Shown: one piece after another, positions 46,142 through 57,156 of the stretch
Layout: each line of letters begins with the position of its first letter
Position numbering within the stretch: position 1 is the first letter of the stretch
From: Rhizomys pruinosus
Lineage: Eukaryota; Chordata; Mammalia; Rodentia; Spalacidae
Assembly (NCBI GenBank): GCA_009823505.1
Contig: VZQC01000565.1
Span: 1,029,115-1,093,114 of the forward strand
Direction: 5' to 3'
DNA length: 64,000 nt
Program-made: the position numbers and the translations under genes
Notes under the pieces: generated by a model
Database searches by the model: none
Told to the model about the DNA's origin: nothing
What the model saw: only the letters and a program-made list of their open reading frames with translations

Positions 46142-48190
46142 TGATAATAAGGAGAAAGGAAGCAACACACATCTTTCAAATATAACCTTAAATATTAATG
46201 GACTAAACTCCTCAATCAAAAGACATAGACTGGGAGATTGGATTAGGAAACAGAACCCATCTATATGCTTTCTACAAGAAACCCATCTCCCTCTCTAGCA
46301 TAGGCACCAACTTAAGGTGAAGGGCTGGAAAAGAATATTCCAAGCAAATGGTACCAAAAAGAAAGCAGGTGTTGCTACTTTAATAGCAGACAAAATAGAC
46401 TTCAAAGTAAAAGAAATCAGAAGAGACAAAGAGGGCCATTAAATCTTTATCAAAGGAACAATTGACCATGAACATCTCACAATCTTGAATATATATGTAC
46501 CAAACTCTGGTGCACCAAACTTTATAAAGACAATTCTCCAGGACCACAAGGCACAGAATAACTTCTGCACACTCATAGTAGGGGACTTTAATACCCTACT
46601 GAGCCCTTTGGACAGGTCAACTTGACAAAGAATAAACAGAGAGACATCTGAACTGAACAATATGATACACCAAACGGACCTCACAGACATCTACTGAATT
46701 TTCCATCCAAATACCAGAGAATACACTTTCTATTCAGCACCACACAGAACATTCTCCAAAATCAATCACATACTGGGACACAGCAAAAAAACCTCAACAT
46801 ATGCAAAAAGATTGAAGAAGACATCAGAAGACAGAAAGACCTCCCTCACATGCTCATGGATTGGAAAAATTAATATAGTAAAAATGTCCATTCTACCTAA
46901 ATTAATATACAGATTCAACACAATTCCAATTAAAATCCCTGAGAGTTTCTTCACAGGCTTGGGAAAAAAGTCCATAATCTCATATGCAAAAACAAAAGAC
47001 CCCTAACAGCCACAGCACCCCTGAGAGAAAAGAACAACACAGGGGAAAGCTCTATACCAGACTTCAAACTATACTACAGGGCTATAGTCATAATGAAAAC
47101 AGACCTGTTGACCAATGGAACAAAACTGAAGATCCATACTTGAGCATGTACAATTTTGGCCACCTCATATTTGACAAGGGAGCAAAGAAGACACAATGGA
47201 GGAAAGACAGCAACTTCAGCAAGTGTTGTTTGCAAAACTGGATCACCACTTGTAGAAGAATAAATTTAAACCCCTACCTCTCACCTTGTACAAAAGTCAA
47301 CTCCAGATGAATCAAAGAAACCGCAAAGTCTGAAGGTGATAGAAGAAAAAGTTGGCAGCAACCTACAATACATAGGCATAGGAAAGACTTCCTAAATCAG
47401 ACAGCAGCTGTACAAAAAATGAGAGCGACAATCGACAAATGAGACCTCATTAAACTCAAAAGCTTCAATACAACAAATAAAGAATCAAGGAAGTGAAGAG
47501 AAGACCCACAGAATGGGAGGAAACTTTCACTGCGGATGCATCTGAAAAAGCATTAATTTCCAGAATATATAAACTATTCAAAAAACAAAGAAGAAAGAAA
47601 ACAAATGACACACTCAAAAGATGGAGCAAAGAGCTGAACAGAGACTTAACAAGTGAGGAATTAGAGATGGCTGAGAAACATCTTAAAAAGTGTTCAACAT
47701 TGCTAATAATTAAGGAAATGCAAATTAAAACCATTTTAAAATATCATCTCACTCTGATAAGACTGGCCAGGATCAAGAAAACAAATGATACCAAGTGCTG
47801 GAGAGGTTGTGGGGAAAGGGGAACACTCATCCACTGTTGGTGGGAATGTAAACTAGTACAACCACTATGGAAAGCAGTGTGGAAAACCTTTAAATGATGA
47901 AAAATGAGCTTGCTACCTGACCCAGTCATAACACTCCTGGGTATATACCCACAAGACCCATATTACTGCAGAGATACATGCACAGCCATGTTTAAATCAG
48001 CTCTCTTCACAGTAGCAAAGAGCTGGAACCAATCCAAGTGCCCTCAACTGATTAGTGGATAGAGAAAATATGGTACATCTACACACAATGGAATTCTATG
48101 CAGTGGTAAAGAAAGATGACATCATGAACTTTGCACATAAATGTATGGAATGAGAACATATCATGGTAAGTGAAGTAACACAGTCCCAGA
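46142..48190 (+). pseudogene. L1 ORF2p with the central part deleted
   Basis: The endonuclease part (46190-46790) has TFHPN and QETHL equivalents with stops. Sequence matching 1445 of the first L1 then joins sequence matching 3161, so all of the RT core including FADD is gone. The C-terminal third (46800-48190) includes [12 protein letters not shown] and a frame 47493-47897 with CWRGCG and HCWWECK. Other indels are frequent. Confidence 0.88.
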
Positions 48191-49746
48191 AAAACAAAGG
48201 ATGAATGGTAGCCTTCATCTGTGGATGCTAGTGCCACATACATAGTCGTAAGGCAAACTGAGCAATATAAATGTGATCTGAAAACAACTGTGCTCTTATA
48301 TTGTGAATCCCTTAACAGGTTCTAGAACTAAGCTACTATTTATTTTCAGAATTAGGAATTTTTGTTATATGGATGAAGGATATGTATGCATATAATTTTA
48401 GAGTAATAAAAGATCAAAAGGAATGAGGAAAAAAATTGTCATGATATTATATTTAAGCATGGTCTTTGTTTTACAGGAGTGCTTCTTAGTATTTCTTATA
48501 CAAGTCTGCTTGATCTTTTGTCCAAACATTTTCTAAAATATTATAGAGTAGTTAAAAGTATCAGGCTGTTGTAAGCCTTTCTGGATGCTTAAAGACTGTA
48601 CTCGCAAATGTGAGTCATCAGTCTTCCTGTACAGGGAGGTCTTTGTTATCCACTAATGGGACTTCAGCCAGTGTCCAGTCTATAAAGACGAAAGTCTGCT
48701 CACACTTCAAAAAGTGAAGCCTGGTCTAGCAAGACCTGACTTTGTCCTTGAGTGGATGGAACTGGTAAGTGAAAAGCCAAAAGGAGCCAGGGACTCCCTC
48801 CACCACCCTAAAATCCCGAGTGACCCTTGAAAACCAGATCTTCAACTGACCTTGAAAAAATAAAAACCTTGGTTAATTTGGGCTAACTGTGCAGCCTTAA
48901 ACATCTAAAGGAAAGTATAACTAGAAATAAATAAATAGTAAGTTCAGAGAAATTGTACTTCAGGTATAAAACTTGAGAGCTTAGTAAAAAGACAAAAGAG
49001 CACAGTTGCATTGCCTGTCTTACTGACAAGTGCAGCTACCCTGTGGCTGCCTTTGCTTTTGTCATCCTTCAAAGACATGAGAAGACACAGCTTTTCAACC
49101 TTCACATATGGACTGAAGCCTCATGCCTCTCCAAGAATCCTCCAAACCTTCAGTGCCAGATGGGGACTGCTGAGACATCCAACTTGTGGACTGAGCTACT
49201 ACTGGGGTTTTTACTTCTTCCGAGTATAGACTGCCATTGTTGGACTACCCAGGCTGTATCATGGAGACCAGTATAGGAAGATCAAGGCACGACATGGTGC
49301 TTACTGGACCTTATTTGGTGACCATGGGAAGGGAAACCCCAGTGTGAAACACAAGGGTAGAGCTGATGATGGTTTGGGCTTGCCAAGGAGGAGACTTCAA
49401 ACATGACATCTTTCAGTCTAATAAAAAAAATCATAAGCTGAAGATGCTAAAACCTATGATATATATGGCATGCATATGTGCATATTTTGGAGTGCTGAAT
49501 ATTGGAAGGAACAATAACAGCAACAGCAAGACCTTGTCAAAGAACTGACTGAAATGGTGAGCTTCTGCTGGAAACAGTAAACTTCTGCATCAAGATTTTT
49601 GAGAGAGACTGAGAAAAAGATGAAAAACATATTTGGCAGAATGCATGAGCTCTTGTGGGGTAGGGGGCAGGGAGTGGGCACGGGTCTAGATTTTATTTGT
49701 ATATTGTATGAAATGCACAGAGCTTCAATAAAACTTTGGCTTTGAA
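48191..49746 (+). other. Long L1 3' UTR with module X segment and G-rich tract
   Basis: An L1-type part (48191-48440), an X-like part (about 48480-48970, with GTCTATAAAG at 48680-48689), then a tail. The G-rich GGGGTAGGGGGCAGGGAGTG lies at 49656-49675 and AATAAA at 49726-49731. The order of blocks equals the UTR at 26290-27930. Confidence 0.7.
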
Positions 49747-49761
49747 AAAATATGACTAAAA

Positions 49762-51250
49762 TTGTTTAAATTTCTCTTATAGGCTTTGCTTGCTTCTCCT
49801 ATGGTGCTCAATTTCTTCCAGTCAATGTTTATGCAAGGCTTATTTGGCTTTTGTTCAAGCTTTACATAAATATGATACAGTAATTAACAGTACCAGATTG
49901 GTGTAACTTAACTTTTCTGTATGCTTAATCCCCTCTGAGGTCAATTGGTCCCAGGGAATTTTGTATGGGGGCATTTCTTAAAATGTTCTGCAACTGTGAG
50001 GCTTCCTGTGCAGGGAGGTCTTGGAGATCCACTAACAAACAGAATCCTAGCCAGTGTCCAGTCTATAAAGAGGAAGCTCAATATAGAGCAAAGTCACTTT
50101 GTCCTCCAAAGGGAAGTCTCAGTAGACGGAACTGGTTAAGAATGGCCAGAATGAACCAAGCACTCTCCTCACCCCCTGAAAACCCAAGTGCCCCCTGAAG
50201 AACAGAACTTTAAATGAGTAAACAAAGTTTGATTAATGTGGGATAACTGTGGGGACTTAAGCACCCAAAAGTAAAGAATAACCAAAAGATAGTCAATATA
50301 TTTCTTTTAAAGCCTGAAAATTTGTGCCTCCAGATATTGGACAAAAAGTTATATGAAATAATGTTAAACAGTCATAAAAACCTTAGATCTTTGCCTTGAT
50401 TATCAGAGTATGGTCACCTCCAGCCAAAGGATAAGTCCACTATTGTTGTTAATTAATGCTCAATAATAACATTTCCTCTTTTTTTTTTAGCACCTAAGTG
50501 GAAACTCATATCCTGACTATTAAAAAGCCTCAAAAGCAGATCCTGCATCCAGACATCATGGCCTAATGAACAGAAGGAGAATCCTAATAAATGGACACTT
50601 TGACCCCCTTGTCAAGAAATTCTAATGAACTTTAAGTTGGACATTAGAATTTACCCTGTTCTTATTTCTCCTGGTTCCCAGCCTAGATCATGCACCTAAT
50701 AGCTCCTGCCTTCTCTTCACTTTCAAGGGCACTAGTCAAGGACTTTTTCTCCATCTATAGTTATGCTTTGGGGGTGGTCCTTTAGATAGACCCTCTAAAT
50801 GGGGGATACCCTAGTTGCCAAACCCAATATCTCTTTTCAGCATGGAAGAAGTCAGAGTGGTCACCATCCAGATTCCTTTCTGGAGATTGGGGTGACCTTT
50901 TTCAGAGGGTAATATAACTAAACAGGAGCTAGAAATTGATAAGGCAGTTTAGGGCAACAGCCCTCAAATTAACCAGATTCTTTCTCAGCTGAGAACTTAA
51001 GACTTCCTGGACTAGTCAGTAAACCTTCTGGTGGCCCAGAAAGAGCAGGAAAAGAAAAGAAAGAAAGAATTAAAAAAAAAAAAAGAGGTACATACCATTC
51101 CCTGAAGACTGATTCTTTATTCACCAGAATAAGAAATGGAAACCCTCCTCTTTTTTTGTTCTTATTGCTTTGTTTCATTATTTTCATTTCGTATTCTTAC
51201 TGTGTTCCTGTGAAAAGAAAAAAAAATTAAATAAAAGGAAAAAGAAGAAA
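49762..51250 (+). mobile_element. L1-X chimera, 3' part
   Basis: Module X resumes exactly where it broke off at 44403 and runs to its A-rich end (GTTCCTGTGAAAAG then A runs, 51205-51230). It aligns with 38530-36946 (minus) throughout and has the TATA-like CCAGTCTATAAAGAGG at 50058-50073. Confidence 0.75.
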
Positions 51251-51972
51251 CATTCCTTCAAAGGTCCCTAAGAACATTTTTTTTCTTTCTTTAAGTTAAA
51301 TAAAAGTGATTTCTGACTTCAAAAACTACAACATAAATTCAAATTTAGGACACAGACAGATGCACTATGGATTTGTGGGGAATTTTCAGCTTCATGTGAG
51401 AGAGCTGCAAGTGATTCACCAAATGGTTGTCTCCTTGTTTCCTGCATTTTCCATTTACCACTCACCATTGTGCCTTCTACACATTGACTACATGGTAGAT
51501 GTCAAATGGATGGCTCCACAAAGTCCATTTCCAATCATTTTATTCAGGTATACTTTTGTGTGACTTCTAAGTTTTAGACAGTGTGACAGTACTTTCCAAA
51601 AATCACAGTGAAGAAAAAGATTGAATGCTGTATGTAAACATATTCACATATTGGAGTTTGTCTTATAAACTATTGTGACTAAGATAAACAATTACTAAAG
51701 TACCCTTTGGATAAAGCAGAGAACTAATATCAGGTTGAGTCTAAAAGATGAAATAAAACTATGAATAACTCCCTTTATTAATATATAGCATCCCTATTTA
51801 TCTTTTCTTACTGGCTTTGTTTGAGTTCTATGTATCAACTATATCAACTGAAGGAATTGTTCATGGTTTCTCTTTCTTGGTGGTTGATATCTGTTCTTTG
51901 GCATTCAGGATTTAGATGTATTTGCTTATGAAATTTGGCGTTGGGAGGAAACAGATAGTTGATCTTGCTCTG
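51251..51972. other. Unassigned (presumed intronic) DNA
   Basis: No repeat or exon recognised. An 85-codon frame at 51306-51563 has no known features. Confidence 0.5.
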
Positions 51973-52329
51973 TGTGGTGGTTTGAATGAGAATGTCCCCC
52001 ATAGGCTACAAGTATTCAGACATTTTGTGCCCAGTTGGTGGCTCTATTTTGGGAGGTCTTAGAAGGTGTGGCCATGCTGGAGGAAGTATGCCAGGCTTAG
52101 AGAGTTCAAAATGCTTTGCCTGTTTCCAGTCACTTTCTCCTCTGCTCCCTGTCCTCATTGCAAGATGTGAACCTCGGCTTTCTGCTCCAATGCCTGCCAC
52201 CATGCCTCCCAGCCACAATGGACTCTAATTCCCTGGGACTGTCAATAATAAGCTCAAATAAACTCTTCCTTTTATAAGTTCCCTTGGTCATGGTCGTTTT
52301 ATCACACCAACAGAAAAGTGACTAATACA
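51973..52329 (+). repeat. 5' LTR, second family
   Basis: 357 bp with TG...CA ends and CAAATAAACTC (AATAAA signal) near 52256-52264. It lacks the long CT tract of its partner. Confidence 0.83.
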
Positions 52330-52359
52330 GTATTTGGTGGGCTGTTGGCTGTGAAGAAC

Positions 52360-52962
52360 ATGACCATGTGCATGTTTGGAGCAATGTGGAAGACTTTGGA
52401 ACTTTGGACTAGAAAAGCTGTTGACTTCTGTAAGGAGAGCTTAATGGGACATTCTAGTAGAAGCCTGGAAGAAATCAGTGCTGAGAAAAATGTAGTTCCC
52501 CAGGAAAATAAGGACTTAAGCAGCAACTGGGATATTTTGGTAAAGAGTCTGGCTGGAGTTTGCCCACAGCTCAAATGCTTGCCTGAGGCGAAGTTGAAAA
52601 GCAATGGGCTAATTTCTTTGGTGGATGATATTTCAAGACAGCCTCATGGTGATGTAGCTATTAATGGTGAATATTATACAGATGTACAGCAAAAAAGAGC
52701 AAATGGGGCAGAGAGGAATGCAGAATGTACAGTTTGGATGGGGAGGTGCACTAGGAAGATTAATGTTGGAGCCAAGGCAGGTGAAGGAGAGGATCCCTTG
52801 GATAAAGAGATTAAAGTGATTAAGGAGAGGCTTAGAGATTTACAACTAAACAATAGAAACAGTACCTTCAGGGCAAGACCACACCCATCTAAGCCTCCAA
52901 CTTTTGAAATAAAAATACTGAATGGGTTTTCTACTCCAACAAGTCTAGGGCAGAGAAACTAA
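52360..52962 (+). CDS. 200-codon open frame inside the LTR element, function unknown
   Basis: From the ATG at 52360 the frame is open for 200 codons. The product is charged, with a possible short helix (DKEIKVIKERLRDLQ) and a Pro-rich stretch (RPHPSKPPTFEIKI). I recognise no gag, protease or other motif. The frame also extends upstream without an ATG into the LTR. Such a length is unusual for a decayed non-coding interior but may be chance. Confidence 0.3.
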   Translation: MTMCMFGAMWKTLELWTRKAVDFCKESLMGHSSRSLEEISAEKNVVPQENKDLSSNWDILVKSLAGVCPQLKCLPEAKLKSNGLISLVDDISRQPHGDVAINGEYYTDVQQKRANGAERNAECTVWMGRCTRKINVGAKAGEGEDPLDKEIKVIKERLRDLQLNNRNSTFRARPHPSKPPTFEIKILNGFSTPTSLGQRN

Positions 52963-53668
52963 GGCTATGGTGTAAGTAGGCAGGATTCATCATACAACTT
53001 CAGCCAAACTCAGCCATTCTTTCACTTTGTGGGTCTGGCTTTAGAAGGCATTAAAAGATACAAAAGTGAAAGGGTTGTCGGTTCTTCCCTCATGGTTTCA
53101 GAGAGCTGCTGAGGCCAGGCAAGTAGTGCAGCAGGGAGGCCCTGCATAAAGAAGGTCCTGAGCCAATTGTGTGAAGCTGTTGATGTGAATCTGGTTGGCA
53201 GCAGAGACCCAAAGACATTTTGAGATGCCAGAGCTATGAGATATTTGCTCAAGGAGAGCTACAAGACAGGGAGTAGCATCAAGCCTAAGAAGAATGTATG
53301 TTGCAATGGCAAAGTGGAAGAGCGAGCCATCTAAGTTCTTTGGAATAAAGTCCCAGAAGTCTCATGTGGAGTTACTGGACTTGGTGTTTGCCCTGCTTGT
53401 TTTCGGTCTTGTGTTCATCCTATATTTTCTCACTATGCCTCTATTCCTCCCTTTAGGAATGGGAATTGGTATTGCTTCCACTGTATGTTGGGAGAGGTAA
53501 TTTGTAAATTTACAGGAGCTTGCTGGGAGGTTGCCCTGGGTCTTAAGAGATTTGGATTGTAGACTTTTGAATAGTGATGTAGATGGTAAGTACTATGGGA
53601 CTTTTAATGTTAGACTAAATGCATTTTGCATTTTATATGGTATGAACCTATGGGGGCTAGGAGTGGAA

Positions 53669-53840
53669 TGTGGTGGTTGAATGAGAATGTCCCCCAGGCT
53701 TCAATATTCAGACATTTGTCCCCAGTTTGGTGGCATTGTTTTGGGAAGTTGTAGGACAGGTGTGGCTATCCTGGAGGAAGTATGTCACTGGTGGCAGGCT
53801 TAGAGAGTTCAAAATACCTTTCCAGTCTCCAGCCTCTCAG

Positions 53841-53898
<58 letters not shown>

Positions 53899-54081
53899 CC
53901 TTTACTCATTGAAAGATAGGAACCTCAGTTTTCTGCTCCAGCTTCTGCCACCATTCCTCCCTGCCACAATGGCCTCTATTTCCCCGGAACCATCAATTGT
54001 AAGCTCAAATAAACTCTTCCTTTTATTAATTTCCCTTGGTCATGGTGGTTTTATCACAGCAAGAGAAAAGTGACTAATACA
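53669..54081 (+). repeat. 3' LTR, second family, with (CT)n
   Basis: Direct repeat of 51973-52329 with an extra (CT)n of about 25 units at 53844-53893. Ends GTGACTAATACA. Confidence 0.83.
53844..53893. repeat. (CT)n microsatellite
   Basis: About 25 CT units inside the 3' LTR. Confidence 0.95.
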
Positions 54082-54086
54082 CTCTG

Positions 54087-54397
54087 TAATCCTTCAGTTA
54101 GTCTGTGTTATTGTGATGAGAGGTCATTTATATTTGAGGTCATTGTTGACAGAGACATGAGGTTTCTTATGACTTTGTTAGATACTATTTTGCTTGACTG
54201 GATGGTTGGTATTTTTTTTCCTGCCTCCCTGTTAGTATTATGGGTTTTCTGGTTTCTTGTGTTGGAAATGACTGATTCCTTTTTGTCTTTTCTGTGTTTA
54301 TTCATTCCTCTCACAGAACTATTTTATCATGGGTTGACATGAATGAGTTGGTCTTTCTTCTTTCTCCCTATATAGAAGTTCATTAAGAATTTTCTGC
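54087..54397. other. Unassigned DNA
   Basis: T-rich, no feature recognised; it continues the sequence left of 51973. Confidence 0.45.
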
Positions 54398-54605
54398 AGG
54401 GACTGGAGAGATGACTCAGTGGTTAAGAACACTTGCTGTTCTTTAGGAGGACATGGGTTTGTGTTCCAGCACCAACATGGCGGCTAAAAACCACATGTAA
54501 TTCCAGTTCTGGCCTCTGTTGGGCATTGCACACATGTAGTGCACTTACATATGTGCAAGCAAAATAGTCACACACATAAAATAAAAAGTAAAATATATAT
54601 AAAAA
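54398..54605 (+). repeat. B2 SINE
   Basis: GGGACTGGAGAGATGACTCAG start and an (AAAAT)n/poly(A) end. The flanks share AAGAATTTT (54385-54393 and 54606-54614), a likely TSD. It lies in front of or within an old L1. Confidence 0.87.
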
Positions 54606-54617
54606 AAGAATTTTTGC

Positions 54618-55330
54618 CATTACTGACTTGGATGTCATACCTCTCACACTGAACAAAAATGTTCAAAATAGATCAACTAACAATTTAAAGCAGGAAATGC
54701 TGAAATTGCTAGAGGAAAATATAAAGAATGCACTTTAAGATATAGACACAGGCAAGAACTTTCTGAAATGAATTTCAATAGCACAGGAAATAATCTCAAG
54801 AATTAACAAATAAGATTATATAACATTACAAAGCTTTTACACAGCAAATTGAACTATCAACTCTGTGAACAGACAGCCTACAAAATTGGACAAAGGCTTT
54901 GCCAGCTAGAGTTCAGATGGGGGTAACATCTAGAATATATAAATAACTTTAAAAGGTAAACATCCCCCAAAAGAGAAAAACCCAAAACTAAATAAACAAT
55001 TCTCCAAAGAACAAATACATAGGACAATAAATCTTTTAAGTGTTCAATAAGCTTAGCTATCAGAGAAATATACATTGAATCTAGTTTGAATTTCCAACTC
55101 ATCCCAATCATAAGGGACATGTTAAAAAGAATAAGGAATGGCAAGCTCTGGTGAGTTTGTGGGGAAAGAGGAGCTCTTATTTACTTCCTATGAGTGTGTA
55201 AGCTTGTTCAGCCATTACGGATGTCTGTATGGAAGTTTCTCAAAAGACTAAAATGAGAAGTGTCATGATTCAGCTCTATACTCCTGGACATATACCCAAA
55301 GGATTCCATGTCCTACCACAGAAGGTGTGA
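54618..55330 (+). mobile_element. Old L1 ORF2 C-terminal fragment
   Basis: Plus-strand homology to the end of ORF2: a CTCACACTGAACAAAAA block, FYTANX-like and 'DKWDLIK'-equivalent remnants, then GGCAAGCTCTGGTGAG and TGTCTGTATGGAAGTTTCTC (equivalent of WKAVW) and TATACTCCTGGACATATACCC. Heavily mutated. Confidence 0.72.
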
Positions 55331-55373
55331 AGATAGATATTGAATAAAACATTATGTTAAGGGCACCATAATA

Positions 55374-55612
55374 GTGGCTGGAGAGATAGCTCAGTGGTTT
55401 AGAGAACTGGCTGCTCTGGCAGAGGACATGAGTATTGTTCCCAGCACCCACCTGGCAGCTAACAACCATTCCTAACTCCAGTTCCAGCATATCCAATGCC
55501 CTCCTCTGAACTTTGTGGGCACTGGATGATATATGGTATACCTACCTACATGCAGCCAATACACTCATACACATAAAATAAAAATAACAAATTAAAAATA
55601 TTTTTAAAAACT
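55374..55612 (+). repeat. B2 SINE
   Basis: GGCTGGAGAGATAGCTCAGTGG start, a B-box-like ATTGTTCCCAGC region and an A/T-rich end (AAAATAAAAATAAC). Moderately diverged. Confidence 0.88.
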
Positions 55613-55732
55613 ACCATGATAAAACATAGTGCTTTGTAGACTTATTTTAAAAATAATTTTTAAAAGGACTAGAATAGGGGTATGGAGGAAGAGATGTCAG
55701 ACTAGGTGACATTTTGTTATTGTTTTTAATGT

Positions 55733-55836
55733 ATTTTTTGTGACAGAATAGGACTATGTAGCCTAGATGGCCTCAACTCACAACAGTCCCACTCCAGCCA
55801 TCCAGAATTCTGGGACCGCAGGTATGCCCAGTACGG
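55733..55836 (-). repeat. Old B1 fragment
   Basis: The plus strand has GTGACAGAATAGGACTATG and GCCTAGATGGCCTCAACTC, the complement of an old B1. Confidence 0.6.
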
Positions 55837-56868
55837 GTATGTTTTGAAGGGTAAATAGAAGTTAGTCAGATGAGCCCAAAGAGGGTGCTTGTGCCTGCGA
55901 AAGCATCAGTCATTCACAAAGAACTAGAAGAGCGTCTGTTAAACTGCAGGACTCCTCTCCATATTTCCATGTCCCTAGTCAATTTAACTTCTACAAGTAT
56001 TAGAGGTAGTATTTGGTAAAGACTTGGTTTTTTTCCTTTCTGTTACTCCTTATCCTCAGGATCCCAGTGATAACACTCACATGCTGTCATTTTTGCTGCA
56101 GAATGTTCAGTCATCATTTTAATGTCAGCCTATGACTATGGTACTTGTGGCAGTCGATCAAGCCTAATGAAAATCATTCAATATACACTGACAATGTATT
56201 TTCAGAAACTAACGACGTGCTTGCAGCAACAGTCAGTGTTAGGAAATCTCTATCGAAACATCACACTTTGATTTCAGTAGAATTTCAAGCTTATTCCTGA
56301 CAGTAACACAAATCTATTATTCTGTCCAGTTCCTTTTGAGTATTCATTTCCACATGTCCAATATGACCTATGTTCCTTTTCAAGATCAACAAATACTTGA
56401 GCATCTCTTTAAAATTTAGAAATACAAGCTTATTTTTTAAATGTTCATTAAGTGAAACATGAAGTAAATTTTGTAGATTATTTTTCCAAAGCTGTTTATT
56501 ATGAACTGATATTTTCCTTGTTCAAGTTTTTTGAAATTGCTTATATTTTGTGCTATTTATAAAATAATCTGAATAACTCTTATTTAAAAAATGGATACTT
56601 GGTTCATATATACATATGGTTAATATGCATATATAATTAAGAAAGCAGAAAACAAATGTAATGAAAAGGTATTTTTGGTATTCTCATTTTTATTAATTTA
56701 ATTTTTTATTTTTATTTTGAAATTTTGTATTTTGCTATATTCCACCATCTACAAACTTAACAAGTAAGGTTCTTTTTTAAAGTACTCTTATTATTTTCCC
56801 CAAATATTTTTAGAAAACTAGATTAATTGAATCAATAGACCATCTTTAATCTAGCAAAATTATGCATT
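55837..56868. other. Unassigned (presumed intronic) DNA
   Basis: No repeat recognised. A good-looking acceptor (TTTTGCTGCAG at 56092-56102) is followed by a 55-codon frame that shows no SCR cysteine pattern, so I do not call an exon. Confidence 0.5.
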
Positions 56869-56884
56869 GAAAAAGATTAGTTGC

Positions 56885-57140
56885 GGGGCTGGAGAGATGG
56901 CCTAGCGGTTAAGAGCGCCGACCGCTCTTGCAGAGGACCTGGGTTCGATCCCCAGCACCCACATGGCGGCCGAGAACCGTCTGAGGCTCCAATTCCAGGA
57001 GAACTCCAGCTCCGGGGGAATCCGAGACCCTCTTCTGACCTCCGCGGCATTGCACGACACGGGTGCACAGACTTGCATGCAGACAGTACATTTATACACA
57101 TACAGAAATGAATAAAATTAATTTAAAAAATTAAAAAAAA
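56885..57140 (+). repeat. B2 SINE with 16-bp TSD
   Basis: Starts GGGGCTGGAGAGATGGCC with a consensus-like B box GGTTCGATCCC, has many CpGs and an A-rich end. GAAAAAGATTAGTTGC flanks it perfectly at 56869-56884 and 57141-57156. Nearly identical in its body to 33056-33303. Confidence 0.96.
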
Positions 57141-57156
57141 GAAAAAGATTAGTTGC

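Larger units (their letters stand above)
44419..49746 (+). mobile_element. Near-full-length L1 with internal deletion, flanked by TSDs
   Basis: The order is two 5' monomers, 5' UTR, ORF1, ORF2 start, a deletion of 1716 bp relative to the first L1, ORF2 end, long 3' UTR with X-like sequence, G-rich tract and A-rich end. The length is 5.33 kb, or about 7.0 kb with the deletion restored, as expected for a complete L1. The flanks AAGATATGCCTAGAA (44404-44418) and AAAATATGACTAAAA (49747-49761) agree at 12 of 15 positions, and module X is continuous across them. The target TTT/AAGA resembles the L1 endonuclease site. Confidence 0.85.
51973..54081 (+). mobile_element. Complete non-autonomous LTR retrotransposon, class III-like, second family
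   Basis: LTRs at 51973-52329 and 53669-54081 begin TGTGGTGGTT and end GACTAATACA, and perfect 5-bp TSDs CTCTG lie at 51968-51972 and 54082-54086. The 1339-bp interior starts with a weak tRNA-Leu-like site (TTTGGTGGGCTG) and shares the CATGACCATG / GTGGAAGACTTTGGAACTTTGG type of start with ERVL-MaLR interiors. It has no protease, RT or integrase motif. The LTRs differ far more from each other than those at 21798, so it is older. Confidence 0.83.

Noticed and set aside
46780..46830. Splicing as cause of the 1716-bp loss in the L1
   Set aside because: None of the possible break positions within the microhomology gives GT...AG ends.
44404..49761. Two separate truncated module X insertions on either side of the L1
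   Set aside because: The X sequence is continuous across the L1 and flanked by TSDs, so one split element is simpler.
52318..52359. Upstream start of the LTR-element frame within the LTR
   Set aside because: The only start there is GTG; the first ATG is 52360, so I moved the start.
56092..56280. Exon-like sequence after a good acceptor (TTTTGCTGCAG), reading ECSVIILMSAYDYG
   Set aside because: Open for about 55 codons, but it lacks the four-Cys and Trp pattern of an SCR module and has no donor at the end.
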